The notes under the pieces: model-generated
Database searches by the model: none
What the model saw: only the letters and a program-made list of their open reading frames with translations
What the model was told of the DNA's origin: nothing
Part shown: one piece after another, positions 18,408-28,313 of the stretch
Position numbering within the stretch: the stretch's first letter is position 1
Layout: each line of letters starts with the position of its first letter
Translations under genes and position numbers: made by a program
DNA from: Leptolyngbya sp. FACHB-261
GTDB taxonomy: Bacteria > Cyanobacteriota > Cyanobacteriia > FACHB-261
Reading direction: 5' to 3'
NCBI RefSeq assembly: GCF_014696065.1
Contig: NZ_JACJPL010000027.1
Location: forward strand, 558,001-622,000
Length of the DNA: 64,000 nucleotides

Positions 18408-19472
18408 TTACCGTGAGCGAACCACAGCATCAATTGCTTTACGAATTTGGGATTCGCCGCCAGGGTTATTGGTCGTTACCGAAAGATAGCAGATCTGCTC
18501 CCCCAGCTTGAAGGCCAGCGTAGTGCCTAGAACTCGGGAAGTGCCCCCGGTTTTTTCGCCGAGCCAACGCACCGTTCGCCCTTCCAAAATATTGAAGCCA
18601 GCAAGGGCACTGATACCCATTGTGTCGTCGTACTGCTTGGCTAGAGCTGCGCGAATGGCATGGTAACCAGTTGTATTACGCGTGTAAATGAGCTGCATCA
18701 TCTGGTTCAGCTCATTGCTGGTAATGCGGTTGGCAACTGTGCCAGGGTTTTGTGGAAAAATCTGATCACCGACCACCTTGTAGGTCACGCTGGTCCGAGT
18801 AAAGCCCATTGCCTTCAGCTCTCGGTTAATTGTATCCATGCCCAGGTAGTCAATCAGCTGATTGGTGGCCGTGTTGCTGCTATTGGCTAGCATTTCGGTC
18901 ATCAAATAACGCAGCGTCTGAGGTCGGCCAATAGCGATCGCTGAGTGGTCTTCGGTGTAGTTACCTGGGTCAAGATAGATAGCAGTATTCAGGCTAGTGT
19001 TAGTTGCCTCCAAACGGGACACTAGCACCAGCGCAATTGGGACTTTAATCAGACTGGCAGCAGCAGCAGGCTGCAAATCACCGTTGAAGTCTACGCAGTA
19101 AAGCGGTCCTGTGCACAGTGAGATCGTGCCGTCAGAGCCCAAACCACTCTTCTGAGCAATCGTTCGCAGCAGTTGGGAATCCGCCTTCTTTTGCTTAACT
19201 AAAAGGTGGTCGTAAACCAGCGTAAGGCGGTTCAAGCCAAGATCAGATGGCACACCGCTATGGAGTAGGGGCAGCAGAGTTGCCGCGGCCGATTGCTGAC
19301 CAAAGGAGCGGACCGCTCTGCTCTGATCAGCGGCACATAACACCCCTGCCAAGATAAGGCTGAGCCAAACTCGCCAGGGTGCGTAAGGTGCTCGCGGCAA
19401 TAGAGCCGACCAGGAGTGGGGAGAGGGATCTGGTGGCGCGAGCGGGGCAGATTCAGGAATTTTGGGCAGCAA
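18408..19472 (-). CDS. Class A beta-lactamase-fold serine hydrolase, membrane anchored
   Basis: A 354-residue protein with a proline-rich cytosolic start and one membrane helix or signal anchor (about 33-50, WRVWLSLILAGVLCAADQ). The penicillin-recognition motifs are present: S-x-x-K as ASLIKVPIA, the second Ser motif as ANSSNTATNQLI, and K-T-G in GEKTGGTS. Many cyanobacterial proteins of this kind are annotated beta-lactamase-like; the Glu166 region of true lactamases is not clear, so peptidoglycan or unknown hydrolysis is as likely as antibiotic resistance. Confidence 0.85.
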   Translation of the reverse strand: MLPKIPESAPLAPPDPSPHSWSALLPRAPYAPWRVWLSLILAGVLCAADQSRAVRSFGQQSAAATLLPLLHSGVPSDLGLNRLTLVYDHLLVKQKKADSQLLRTIAQKSGLGSDGTISLCTGPLYCVDFNGDLQPAAAASLIKVPIALVLVSRLEATNTSLNTAIYLDPGNYTEDHSAIAIGRPQTLRYLMTEMLANSSNTATNQLIDYLGMDTINRELKAMGFTRTSVTYKVVGDQIFPQNPGTVANRITSNELNQMMQLIYTRNTTGYHAIRAALAKQYDDTMGISALAGFNILEGRTVRWLGEKTGGTSRVLGTTLAFKLGEQICYLSVTTNNPGGESQIRKAIDAVVRSR

Positions 19473-19664
19473 GCGGCTGTAGAAGGATCACAAAACACCC
19501 ACTACCATACAGCTTTGTCGCAAACCTGAATGGGAGTTTCTGATACCTCTCAGGCATAATTTGCGGCATCAGTGGGGTAGCTCACTAATTTAGCCAGTAA
19601 TTCGCGCAGCAGTCCAGGCACAGGCACCCTGACTGAATGACAACCTAAACGCACAGAACCGACC

Positions 19665-20198
19665 CTAGAGCGACTGAGCGAGCAGGCGATCTTGAGCAAT
19701 ATTGACATCGCTCATCGCTGGACTAGCGGGAAGGCCCATCCCTTTACGAGCCATCGTCATCGTATTCGGTAGAACCCCGCACACCTGACAGAGCCATTCG
19801 TCCGATAGATCAGCGATTGCTTTGGCACCTGCTGCTTGTATGAGCTTCGTCAGACATTTTTGGGCACGCTGTAGAGGAACGACCTCACAAGCCAACTCAG
19901 ACAGATCATTGATCCAGGCAATGCGCTCCTCAAAAGCGGCTCGTCGTTCTTCAGAGCTTTGGGAGTGAGCGAAGTGAATGGAGCCTAGGAGGAAGATCTT
20001 CTGGCAGGAGTAGTCTGCGACTCCCCCGACCATGGCATCGGAACCCACGACATCAACGTAATGTTCTTTACAAAGCAGGACCAGCCCCTGTCCTCGCGCG
20101 ATGAGGGTTTGACCACTGCTAAATAGGTGCAGTAGCTCCCCCTCGTGCCGAGGGGTAACCGAGCTCATCCTTTCAGGTCTATTAGAGTTTGTATCCAT
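19665..20198 (-). CDS. Unknown protein with possible C-terminal HTH
   Basis: A 177-residue protein I cannot place. The N-terminal half is beta-rich (GELLHLFSSGQTLIARGQGL, LVLLCKEHYVDVVGSD). The middle is helical (EERRAAFEERIAWINDLSEL). The C-terminal part ADLSDEWLCQVCGVLPNTMT reads like a helix-turn-helix of CRP-type regulators, and the N-terminal beta region could be a degenerate cNMP-like barrel. This is a weak structural guess. It is preceded by about 620 bases without a gene. Confidence 0.5.
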   Translation of the reverse strand: MDTNSNRPERMSSVTPRHEGELLHLFSSGQTLIARGQGLVLLCKEHYVDVVGSDAMVGGVADYSCQKIFLLGSIHFAHSQSSEERRAAFEERIAWINDLSELACEVVPLQRAQKCLTKLIQAAGAKAIADLSDEWLCQVCGVLPNTMTMARKGMGLPASPAMSDVNIAQDRLLAQSL

Positions 20199-20822
20199 CT
20201 GATGACCTCTAGGGCAGGATTGCTAAGTGATGGGTACTTCTTCAAGTAACGGGTAGCTACTTCAGGAGCAGGCGAACTGGAAATCTCTACCTAAATCCCC
20301 TAATCCTCACAGGAGGATATCGGTGCCAGTTGGCATATACAGCAATGTGACTGCTGCAAGGTTGGGGCAGTCAGGGTTACACCCAGGGCCTTTAACCTGT
20401 GAAATCCCGTTGCTGTAAACGTTTGTTCACGAAGGTTTATTCAAGGACATGACCCAGAAATAACCCCAATTTTGATTGGAGAGCTTTCAGGTAGCCCCAG
20501 CCAGATCTGCACCAAACTGACTCTCGACGGCAGACGGTAGATGAAATGACTGAAAAGGCACCCTAGCAACCACCCTGTTCTGTTGGTAGTTGCCGCCTAT
20601 TGGCATCTAACCATGTCAGCAGGAGGCGAACCGTCAAGATTCACCTTAGCTGGTGCACTCAATTATTAAATATTGGTAAACCTTGCCAGCAAGTGGTGTG
20701 ATCTTCAGCACAGCGGAGGCTAAAGAGCTGTTACTGCCTGGTTTACCAGTTTTTCGGGATGCTCACTGGTGGAATTGCTAGCCAGAAATGAGATGGTCAA
20801 AAACGGGTCAGTCAAAAATGGG
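20199..20822. other. Intergenic region, possible structured RNA
   Basis: About 620 bases between two minus-strand genes. The stretch about 20310-20430 has several short self-complementary pieces (for example GACTGC near 20350 and GGGCAGTC near 20366) and could hold a small RNA, but nothing matches a known family well enough to call. Confidence 0.3.
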
Positions 20823-21338
20823 CTAGTCAAAGTAGAACAGCGTGACTACCTTACGCTGTTCTTCAGCATCCCGACAAGTTTGGAGCAGTGTATTGCTGTC
20901 ATGAAAAGCAAAGCAAATCAACTGCTGACACTTGGAGACAATCTCCTGATTGCACTGAGCACTTGCCTCAGCTAGAGACAGGTTATCGTTCTCGCCGTGC
21001 TCGATCAGATGAATAACAGTTTCAAGCTGCTCTCGAGATTCCCGAGGTTGACGATCGAGGCTCTGAGGCAGGATAACGGTAAGCAAGTTGGGGTCGGCGC
21101 GTAGGGCCCCACGAATCGCAGCGAGGTTGATGCCCGTGGCGCCGGACGTCAGCAGCCGATTCCCACCCAGTACCAAGGCATAACTGAGGGTTTCGACTAA
21201 ATTTTGATGGGTGATCGGAACGTGGCGAGAACCGAGTAGTGCAATCCGCTTGGAACTGGTCTGCTGGATGGCGGCCAGCTCCTGAACGAGCTCATCAACC
21301 CTCTCATCAACCTTGGGCAGGTCTATCGACTGGCTCAA
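20823..21338 (-). CDS. DprA/SMF-like Rossmann protein
   Basis: A 171-residue protein with the DprA/LOG-type Rossmann core: KRIALLGSRHVPITHQNLVE, then LVLGGNRLLTSGATGINLAA (the S-G-G-A-x-G-x-D-like loop), LLTVILPQSLDRQPRESREQ and LICFAFHDSNTLLQTCRDAE. It lacks the SAM and winged-helix domains of full DprA, so it is not a standard competence loader. Cyanobacteria carry such short versions, often labelled DNA recombination-mediator protein A. It lies 33 bases after cbiA and ends the long minus-strand run. Confidence 0.7.
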   Translation of the reverse strand: MSQSIDLPKVDERVDELVQELAAIQQTSSKRIALLGSRHVPITHQNLVETLSYALVLGGNRLLTSGATGINLAAIRGALRADPNLLTVILPQSLDRQPRESREQLETVIHLIEHGENDNLSLAEASAQCNQEIVSKCQQLICFAFHDSNTLLQTCRDAEEQRKVVTLFYFD

Positions 21339-21371
21339 GTGGTAAGCAACCTGGGAAACAACCCGATGATT

Positions 21372-22724
21372 TTAACAGAGTTTTGCGAATCGCTGACAAA
21401 CCCGTAAAAAGTGTGCAGGTAGCTCTGGAGTAGCTCCCCAGTGCAGATGAACGTAGGAGGCGGTGAGCTTGCCCAACTGCCATCCCTCTTGCCTACCGTC
21501 AGCAAATTGGTATAGCGGTTGCGTAGCATCAGGATTCTGGGTAGAGCGGTGAAACTCATGCCCCTGTATTGGCTGTCCGGCTTGGCCGAGCACGCTGTCT
21601 TGCGCAGTGGTGGCTAGGCGGTAGCCCAAGGTTAAGCGTGCTCCCATGCAGGTTTGAGTAGGCAGAGCACCTACCAGTTTGTAAGTGTCGCCTTCAAAGG
21701 TAGTAATTGATTGGCTCAGGTACATTAGGCCACCGCACTCGGCATAGACTGGCATAGCAGCTTGAATGGCTTGCCGAACCTGGGCTAGGGCTGCTTGATT
21801 CTCTGCCAATACCGAAGCAAACATTTCGGGAAAGCCACCTCCGAAGTACAGCCCCTGCGTACCAACCGGTAACTCGCGATCCTGCAAAGGACTCCAGAAC
21901 TGCACCTCGGCGCCTAACTCAGCCAGTAACTCCAGGTTATCTGCGTAGTAAAAACTGAAGGCAGGGTCCCGGGCCACAGCAATGATTGGCCCACCTTTTT
22001 GCCAAATTTTGGGTAGAACTCCGGCTGGCTCCCTAGTCTGAGAGGCAAGCGGAGCCGCCTGCAATAGCGGCATTAACTGGGCCCAGTCGAAGTGAGTTTC
22101 TGCCAGATGCGCAAGCTGGTCAGTGAGCTGCAACAGCGCAGGTAACTCCTCAGTCGGCACCAACCCCAGATGGCGACTCGGCAGTTGAATTTGCTCGTGT
22201 CGGTACAGAACGCCCAGGATAGGCAAACCCAGAGGTTCAAGCGCGGCCTCCAGCAATTGGCGATGGCGCTCGCTGCCCACCCGATTGAGCACAACGCCGG
22301 CGAACTGAAGCTGGGGATCGAAACTGCAGTAGCCGTGAACCATAGCCGCAACTGACTGTGCCATCCGGGCACAATCAACTACTAGCAATACCGGCAATTG
22401 CAGCAGGTGGGCCAGATGAGCAGTGCTAGCCCTTCCTTGCGAGTCGCCATCAAACAATCCCATCACCCCTTCAACCAGGACGGCGTCTACCCCTTGGGCC
22501 TGGCTTGCAAAGCAGCGAGTGACGTAAGCCTCACTAGTCAGCACCGGATCCAAATTGCGGCAGGGACGACCGGTGATCTGGGTGTGAAACATGGGGTCAA
22601 TGTAATCAGGCCCCACCTTGAATGACTGCACACATAAGCCCCGCCGGACGAGTGCCGCCAGCAGGGCCAGGGTAACGGTGGTTTTGCCCACACCACTGTG
22701 GGTGCCCGCAATGATCAAAGCCAT
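21372..22724 (-). CDS. cbiA: Cobyrinic acid a,c-diamide synthase
   Basis: CbiA amidates the a and c side chains of cobyrinic acid using glutamine and ATP in corrin synthesis. The 450-residue enzyme has an N-terminal MinD/BioD-like ATPase (GTHSGVGKTTVTLALLAALV) with VEGVMGLFDGDS, and a C-terminal class I-like glutamine amidotransferase domain with the nucleophile in YAECGGLMYLSQ and the closing His in SYVHLHWGATPE. Length is typical. It is preceded after 61 bases by a small secreted-protein gene and lies downstream of opcA. Confidence 0.95.
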   Translation of the reverse strand: MALIIAGTHSGVGKTTVTLALLAALVRRGLCVQSFKVGPDYIDPMFHTQITGRPCRNLDPVLTSEAYVTRCFASQAQGVDAVLVEGVMGLFDGDSQGRASTAHLAHLLQLPVLLVVDCARMAQSVAAMVHGYCSFDPQLQFAGVVLNRVGSERHRQLLEAALEPLGLPILGVLYRHEQIQLPSRHLGLVPTEELPALLQLTDQLAHLAETHFDWAQLMPLLQAAPLASQTREPAGVLPKIWQKGGPIIAVARDPAFSFYYADNLELLAELGAEVQFWSPLQDRELPVGTQGLYFGGGFPEMFASVLAENQAALAQVRQAIQAAMPVYAECGGLMYLSQSITTFEGDTYKLVGALPTQTCMGARLTLGYRLATTAQDSVLGQAGQPIQGHEFHRSTQNPDATQPLYQFADGRQEGWQLGKLTASYVHLHWGATPELPAHFLRVCQRFAKLC

Positions 22725-22785
22725 AAGTGGCTCAGCAAAGCTTCAGGACAACTGGCTTCAAGACAACGAGTACCACCAATCGAAT

Positions 22786-23100
22786 CTACTGATAGAGAGA
22801 TGGCTGCCCCCGAAGCTGACGCAGGGCATTGAGATGAGCAGGGCAATCGCAGCCAAACTTAGCAATCGATGCATTGCTCTCTTCCTCAGTGAACTCCAAC
22901 AGTCGGTATTCTGGAGCTTGCTCCGCCAGTTGCACCTCTAATACAGGTGGGCGCGAAGCAGCGGGCACAACTGCTGGCTGAGGGGCAGGCGCACTGGATT
23001 GAGGCATAGCCAGCTCTGCAGCGACTGCAGCGTTAGCAGTTAGTAACAGAGCTCCGATTACACTTCGAGAACCCAGCCAGGTCAACACTGATTGGTCCAT
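22786..23100 (-). CDS. Small secreted Pro-rich protein, unknown
   Basis: A 104-residue protein with a signal peptide (about 1-28, cleavage after ANAAVAAE), a Pro/Ala linker and a compact C-terminal segment with paired cysteines in KFGCDCPAHLNALRQLRGQ. The Cys-x-Cys-Pro-x-His pattern could bind metal or form a disulfide. No family is recognised. It sits between opcA and cbiA with gaps of 60-70 bases, so it is probably co-transcribed with them. Confidence 0.65.
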   Translation of the reverse strand: MDQSVLTWLGSRSVIGALLLTANAAVAAELAMPQSSAPAPQPAVVPAASRPPVLEVQLAEQAPEYRLLEFTEEESNASIAKFGCDCPAHLNALRQLRGQPSLYQ

Positions 23101-23169
23101 AGATTACACTCCCAGTTCTGCTTGAGTTCTCGGTTGTATAGTCAGGGCAGGAGGGGTCAGGGCAGGCGC

Positions 23170-24327
23170 TCAGGCTTGCACTGGAGCATTGGCAGATTCC
23201 ACAATGGCCGCAGCGATCGTTAAGCTATCGGTGTAGAGCGCGTCCACACTCCAACGCTGAAGTTGCTGACCCAGTAGGGCATCGGCGTCTTGATCTGCCA
23301 GCGAGGTAACTTGCTGAATTCGGCAAGATTGGGCACCGCCACTCGCTTCCATGCGCATACAGCCCGTGCTTTCTGAGCAGAGGACTGTGCAACAATCCGC
23401 CTCGTCGTCGGTCGAGGTCAGACGTAAGCCAATCAAGTCGCCGACCACGCTGCCCACATTGCCAACCGGGACAGCGGCCAGTTCAGCTTCAACCGTTTGA
23501 CCATTGGGACCGACAAAGGTGATGTGACGCAGCTCGTAGTCATCTGTGCCAATGCTATAGGATAGCGGGCGCCACTGTAAACGGCTCGCTAACCAGCCTA
23601 AGTAGAGCAACGCCTGGGTACTATTACCCTTTTCAAAGTCAACAGTGACGCGGTCCACGGCTTGTAGCGAGGCCCGACGCTCGGGGGGGTCAAAGGCTTG
23701 TGCGGTTAGTTCTTGCCAGGGGGCCAGACGGGACCAATTGAGGTCACTCATATGGACGCCTTTGCTGCTCAAGCGCTGCACTTGCAGCAGGTCGGCCTCA
23801 GGGCTACTGAAGAACGCCGAGTCTATGATGACCCGATTGCTCAACGAAACTAGACGGTCAAACAGGCCACTGTCAGAGACCGGACTGGCTTTCCACCACA
23901 AAAATACGGGTAGACCGGTGATTAGCAGGGGCTCTACAGTGCTGTGCAGCCGCTCATGAGCCTCAAGATTGCCCTGGATGGTGATGTACTCACAGCAGAC
24001 TAGGGTGCTGCGACGCTTCTGCACCGGACAATAGGCGGCAACTTGAGCGGTCAGCCCTTCGTCCTTGCCATCAGGACTAGGGCACAGGTCAATGACCCGG
24101 CAAGGATTTTGAGTGGCAATAGCCTCAACCGAAGCCGAGGGAATACCTGCTGCTTCTTCGGGCTCATAAACCAGAAGGTTGAAGGTAGCTGCACGGGCTA
24201 CACTCGTTTCACCGTGGAACTGCCAAATTTTGCCAAGCTCCGCCTCGATCTCGCCAACTGAGACATCTTTGGGCGTCTGGAGCGGCACAATGGACTGCTG
24301 GTCAAGCGTGGAGGTTTGGGTATTCAT
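23170..24327 (-). CDS. opcA: Glucose-6-phosphate dehydrogenase assembly protein OpcA
   Basis: OpcA is the allosteric partner that assembles and activates Zwf in cyanobacteria and links it to redox state. The 385-residue protein shows the family blocks VARAATFNLLVYEPE, NPCRVIDLCPSPDGKDEG, CCEYITIQGNLEAHERLHST and VEPLLITGLPVFLWWKASP. Several cysteines are present; which ones are regulatory cannot be told. It starts 57 bases after zwf in the fbp-tal-zwf-opcA operon order known from Nostoc. Confidence 0.95.
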   Translation of the reverse strand: MNTQTSTLDQQSIVPLQTPKDVSVGEIEAELGKIWQFHGETSVARAATFNLLVYEPEEAAGIPSASVEAIATQNPCRVIDLCPSPDGKDEGLTAQVAAYCPVQKRRSTLVCCEYITIQGNLEAHERLHSTVEPLLITGLPVFLWWKASPVSDSGLFDRLVSLSNRVIIDSAFFSSPEADLLQVQRLSSKGVHMSDLNWSRLAPWQELTAQAFDPPERRASLQAVDRVTVDFEKGNSTQALLYLGWLASRLQWRPLSYSIGTDDYELRHITFVGPNGQTVEAELAAVPVGNVGSVVGDLIGLRLTSTDDEADCCTVLCSESTGCMRMEASGGAQSCRIQQVTSLADQDADALLGQQLQRWSVDALYTDSLTIAAAIVESANAPVQA

Positions 24328-24384
24328 AGTCTAGGTGAGGGCTTAAGCCTGGGTCTATGTTAGCTAATTCGAATTAACTCCGAG

Positions 24385-25914
24385 TTAAAGCCGACGCCAT
24401 TGTCTGCCATCGCGGTTCATGAGCAGTTCGGCTTCGGCAGGTCCCCAGGTGCCAGCTTCGTATTGAGGAACTAGAGCTGGGTCAGAGGGAGCATCCCAGG
24501 CGTTGATCGCAGGCGTAACGACGCGCCAAGCTTCTTCCACTTCATCAGCACGGGTGAAGAGAGTTTGGTCTCCCAACATGCAGTCAAACAACAGACGGTC
24601 ATAGGCATCACTGCCTGAGACACCGAACGTATTGCCATAGCGGAAGTCCATATCCACCGAGCGGGTGCTGAGACTTTGACCCGGCATTTTGGCCTCAAAC
24701 TTGAGCGAGATCCCTTCATCCGGCTGAATGCGCATAGCTAACACGTTAGGGCTAATCTGCTGAGCCGCTGACTGGTAGATCATGTGCGGCACCTGTCGGA
24801 ACTGGATCGCAATCTCCGAGACCTTCTTGGGCATACGCTTGCCAGTGCGCAGGTAGAAGGGAACGCCCTGCCAGCGCCAGTTGTCAACCAGAAACTTGGC
24901 ACAGACATAACTGGGCGTGGTGGATTGGGGATTGACGTTGGGTTCCTCACGGTAGCCCGGTACCTGCTTACCCTTCATCCAACCGGCAGCATATTGACCT
25001 CGAACGCAAGACAATTCCAGACGGCGAGTATCAGCTAAATGGGTCGCCTGGATCGCTTTGACCTTCTCAGTGCGTAAAGAATCAGCGTCTAACGCATTGG
25101 GTGGTTCCATCGCGGTCAGGCAGAACACCTGCATCAGGTGGTTCTGAAGCATGTCCCGCAGAGCACCGGAGGTTTCGTAATAACCAGCTCGGTCTTCAAC
25201 GCCCACCGTTTCCGCCACCGTGATTTGCACATGGTCTACATATTGACGGTTCCAGATCGGCTCAAAAATTGTGTTAGCAAAGCGCAGCACCAAGAGGTTC
25301 TGCACGGTTTCTTTGCCCAAATAGTGGTCGATGCGATAGATCTGCTCTTCTTTGCAGACCTCACGCACAACCCGATTCAGCTCTTGAGCAGAAGCCAGAT
25401 CCCGGCCAAAGGGCTTTTCGATTACCAGCCGCGTCTTGCGCGGATCCTGGATCATGTTAGCCGCGCCCAACTGCTGGATCGCTTCTGGGAAGAACTTGGG
25501 CGCAACGGATAAATAAAAGACCCGATTGCCCCTTGTGCCCCGCTTTTGGTCGAGTTCACTAAGCAGCTCATTGAGCTTGTGGTAGTCTTCGACCTTGCTC
25601 ATGTCAGCGGGGCAATAGAAAAGGCCTTCCGCAAAGTCTTTCCAAACTTCTTCTGAGCCAATACCACTAGAAAACTGCTCGACCCCTTCCCGCATTTGTT
25701 CGCGGAAGTAGTCGTGGCTCCAGTCGCGTCGGGCTACCCCCACAATCGTCAGCTCGGGGGGCATTTTGCGTTCCTTACGCAAACCATAAAGGGCTGGGAC
25801 TAATTTGCGCTGGGTCAGGTCACCCGAAGCACCAAAGATAACCAGGATGGACGGCTCCGGGATACGCTCCTGCTGCAAACCGACCCGTAGCGGATTTTCG
25901 AGCAGACTGACCAT
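24385..25914 (-). CDS. zwf: Glucose-6-phosphate 1-dehydrogenase
   Basis: Zwf oxidises glucose 6-phosphate with NADP and opens the oxidative pentose-phosphate pathway, the main source of NADPH in the dark. The 509-residue protein has the nucleotide motif [19 protein letters not shown], the substrate/active-site motif [13 protein letters not shown], and the conserved EKPFGRDL. Length is typical. A 177-base gap with a hairpin separates it from tal, so it may have an extra promoter. Confidence 0.97.
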   Translation of the reverse strand: MVSLLENPLRVGLQQERIPEPSILVIFGASGDLTQRKLVPALYGLRKERKMPPELTIVGVARRDWSHDYFREQMREGVEQFSSGIGSEEVWKDFAEGLFYCPADMSKVEDYHKLNELLSELDQKRGTRGNRVFYLSVAPKFFPEAIQQLGAANMIQDPRKTRLVIEKPFGRDLASAQELNRVVREVCKEEQIYRIDHYLGKETVQNLLVLRFANTIFEPIWNRQYVDHVQITVAETVGVEDRAGYYETSGALRDMLQNHLMQVFCLTAMEPPNALDADSLRTEKVKAIQATHLADTRRLELSCVRGQYAAGWMKGKQVPGYREEPNVNPQSTTPSYVCAKFLVDNWRWQGVPFYLRTGKRMPKKVSEIAIQFRQVPHMIYQSAAQQISPNVLAMRIQPDEGISLKFEAKMPGQSLSTRSVDMDFRYGNTFGVSGSDAYDRLLFDCMLGDQTLFTRADEVEEAWRVVTPAINAWDAPSDPALVPQYEAGTWGPAEAELLMNRDGRQWRRL

Positions 25915-26039
25915 GGCAACTAAAGTCCTTTAGTCCTGTAAGGGGTCCTAAACTGAGTTCGAAAGAGATTCTCTAGAAATTGCACTAGAAATTGTTCTGG
26001 GGCAAGTTTTATCGAGTTTAGATATCGAGTTAGAAGTAA

Positions 26040-26069
26040 TGGGGCACTCCTCAGCTGAGGTCTGCCCCA
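26040..26069. terminator. Hairpin between tal and zwf
   Basis: GGGGCA (26041-26046) and TGCCCC (26063-26068) enclose the palindrome CCTCAGCTGAGG. There is no long T-run, so it may be a weak terminator or an RNA processing or stabilising hairpin that sets the tal to zwf ratio. Confidence 0.45.
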
Positions 26070-26091
26070 ATCATCTAAACGTTTAGTCTAC

Positions 26092-27231
26092 TTAAGCCGG
26101 CGTGAGACGCTGGATTTTCTCTTGCAAAGAGTTGAGCAAGGAGGTGTAGGGCTGCACGAACTTCTCGATGCCTTCAACCTGCAACTCGCGCATCACATCA
26201 TCCAAATTGATGCCAATTTCGGGTAGGGAGTCAATGAGGCGATGAGCGCCCTCCAAGCCAGTCTCAATCCGATCTTGGATGTCACAGTGATCAGCGCAGG
26301 CTTCAACGGTTTGGGGTGGCATAGTGTTGACGGTGTCTGGTCCCACCAGCTCATCAACATACATGACATCGCTGTAGTTGGGGTTCTTGGTACCGGTGCT
26401 AGCCCACAATAGGCGTTGCACTTTAGCTCCCTTAGCTGCCAAGGCTTGCCAACGGTCGCTAGCGTAGATCCCCTTGTACTTCTCGTAGGCTAATTTGGCG
26501 TTGGCAATGGCGATTTTGCCCTGGTAGGCCCGCAGTTGCGCTTCTTTGTTGAGGTCATCGTCGCCCTTGAGCATGGCTTCGATGCGGTCATCAATATTAG
26601 AGTCGATGCGGCTGAGGAAGAAGCTAGCAACCGAAGCAACCTTGCTGATGTCGCCACCAGTAGCAGCAAACTTCTCTAGGCCCTCAATGTAGGCGTAGGC
26701 AGCGTTCTCGTAATCTTGCACTGAGAACAGCAGCGTCACATTCACATTGATGCCGCGCCCGACCACTTCTGAGATGGCTTGAGCAGCCTCAGAGGTGCCG
26801 GGGATTTTGATCATGACGTTCTTGCGCCCGATCGTCTCATAAAGACGTACGGCATCCCGAACCGTCCCCTCAGCATCGTGGGCGAGCGTGGGTGAAACTT
26901 CGATGCTGATGTAGCCATCAAGGCCGTCGGATTCTTCGTAGATTCCTTGGAAAATGTCGCAGGCATCCTGGATGTCTTTGATCACCAAAGATTCGTAGAT
27001 GTCTTCAACTGATTTACCAGCTTTGGCACCCGTTTCGATGTCGGCATCGTAGATTGCATTGCCATTAATCGCTTTTTCGAAAATGGCTGGGTTTGATGTA
27101 ATCCCACGCAGACCACGGGTCTCAATCAGTCGTTTGAGTTCGCCGGACTGGATCAAATCACGGGTGAGATTGTCCAGCCAGACGCTCTGACCGTGTTCTT
27201 TGAGTTCGAACAGGGGATTGGTTGCTGTCAT
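26092..27231 (-). CDS. tal: Transaldolase
   Basis: Transaldolase moves a dihydroxyacetone unit between sugar phosphates in the non-oxidative pentose-phosphate pathway. The 379-residue form is the longer type typical of cyanobacteria and actinobacteria. Family marks are LRGITSNPAIFEKAI near the N terminus, the Schiff-base Lys in KNVMIKIPGT, and LLWASTGTKNPNYSDVMYVD. It starts 2 bases after the fbp stop, so the two are translationally linked. Confidence 0.96.
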   Translation of the reverse strand: MTATNPLFELKEHGQSVWLDNLTRDLIQSGELKRLIETRGLRGITSNPAIFEKAINGNAIYDADIETGAKAGKSVEDIYESLVIKDIQDACDIFQGIYEESDGLDGYISIEVSPTLAHDAEGTVRDAVRLYETIGRKNVMIKIPGTSEAAQAISEVVGRGINVNVTLLFSVQDYENAAYAYIEGLEKFAATGGDISKVASVASFFLSRIDSNIDDRIEAMLKGDDDLNKEAQLRAYQGKIAIANAKLAYEKYKGIYASDRWQALAAKGAKVQRLLWASTGTKNPNYSDVMYVDELVGPDTVNTMPPQTVEACADHCDIQDRIETGLEGAHRLIDSLPEIGINLDDVMRELQVEGIEKFVQPYTSLLNSLQEKIQRLTPA

Positions 27232-27233
27232 AG

Positions 27234-28313
27234 TTACCTTCTGAGTTCGCTGACTTGAACAGGTTCTTGAGCCGATGCCCCCGAGCCTACGAAAGATTCC
27301 ACTAGAGCTACATCGTCCGGGCTACCGATAATAAGCGGCGTCCGTTGATGGAGTTTCTTCGGGATCACGTCGAGCACGTTTTGAGTGCCAGTGCTGGCCC
27401 TACCGCCAGCCTGTTCCATCAAAAAGGCCATCGGTGCGGTTTCGTAGAGCAGTCTCAGCTTGCCATCGGGGTGACTTTCAGTGCCGGGATACAAATACAC
27501 CCCACCCAACATCAAAATGCGATGCATATCGGCCACCAACGCTCCGGAGTAGCGGGAGGTGTAGCCGGGGGTCCGGTGCAAATGCATAACATACTGACGA
27601 ATTGACTCTGGCCAAGAGCAGAAATTGCCCTCGTTAATGCTGTAGGTGTTGCCCGTCGATGGAACCTGAATATTCTCTTGGACCAGAATAAATTCACCCA
27701 AGCTGGGATCCAGGTAGAACGAGTGGACCCCCTTACCAATTGTGTAGACCAACACGGTGCCGGAGCCGTACAGGATATAGCCTGCAGCCAGTTGCTTGCG
27801 CCCGTCCTGCAACAGATCTAAGGCTTCGCCAGTTTCGTCATTGCCTTCTTGCTGACGCACCGAGAAAATAGAGCCAACCGCCAGATTCACATCAATGTTG
27901 GAGGACCCATCAATGGGGTCAAACAGCAAGGTGTAGCGTCCAACCGGGCAGTTTTCGGGGATGTAATAGGGTTTCTCCATCTCCTCTGAGGCTAGACGGC
28001 AGACTAAGCCACTCTGCTCCAAGGCGCGAATGAAGATCCGATTGGCGTACTGGTCCATCTTTTTGACTTCTTCGCCCTGCACGTTCACCGAGCCGGTTGA
28101 ACCAAGGGCATCTTCTACTAGACCTGAACGGCTGAGATGGCGAGAGATGAGTTTGCCTGCTAGGGCGATGCGCCCCATCAAAGCGCTGAGATCCTGCGCC
28201 TGAGCGTCATAACTGCCACCGCCCACTTGCTGTAGCACATGGCGTGACAAAGTCATCAGGTCACGGCTAATCGCCAGTTCCTGGGCAGGAGGTAGTTGCG
28301 TGTTATCCACCAT
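27234..28313 (-). CDS. fbp: Class I fructose-1,6-bisphosphatase
   Basis: This 359-residue class I FBPase removes the 1-phosphate of fructose 1,6-bisphosphate. The metal site [15 protein letters not shown], the SEEMEKPYY motif and the sugar-phosphate block [20 protein letters not shown] are intact. It is the first gene of fbp-tal-zwf-opcA. Cyanobacteria also use a bifunctional GlpX-type enzyme in the Calvin cycle; this class I form in an oxidative pentose-phosphate operon likely regenerates hexose phosphate for the cycle. Confidence 0.96.
   Translation of the reverse strand: MVDNTQLPPAQELAISRDLMTLSRHVLQQVGGGSYDAQAQDLSALMGRIALAGKLISRHLSRSGLVEDALGSTGSVNVQGEEVKKMDQYANRIFIRALEQSGLVCRLASEEMEKPYYIPENCPVGRYTLLFDPIDGSSNIDVNLAVGSIFSVRQQEGNDETGEALDLLQDGRKQLAAGYILYGSGTVLVYTIGKGVHSFYLDPSLGEFILVQENIQVPSTGNTYSINEGNFCSWPESIRQYVMHLHRTPGYTSRYSGALVADMHRILMLGGVYLYPGTESHPDGKLRLLYETAPMAFLMEQAGGRASTGTQNVLDVIPKKLHQRTPLIIGSPDDVALVESFVGSGASAQEPVQVSELRR

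Noticed and set aside
18408-19472. Antibiotic resistance beta-lactamase
   Set aside because: The SxxK and KTG motifs are there, but the deacylating Glu region is unclear and such genes are routine in cyanobacteria; called only as a beta-lactamase-fold hydrolase.
20310-20430. 6S-RNA-like stretch (GGGTTACACC and flanking pairs)
   Set aside because: The long closing helix and central bubble could not be traced; similarity to known 6S RNAs is only a few bases.
20769-20975. 68-residue plus-strand frame opposite the DprA-like gene
   Set aside because: It lies mostly antisense to a well supported gene and shows no family pattern.
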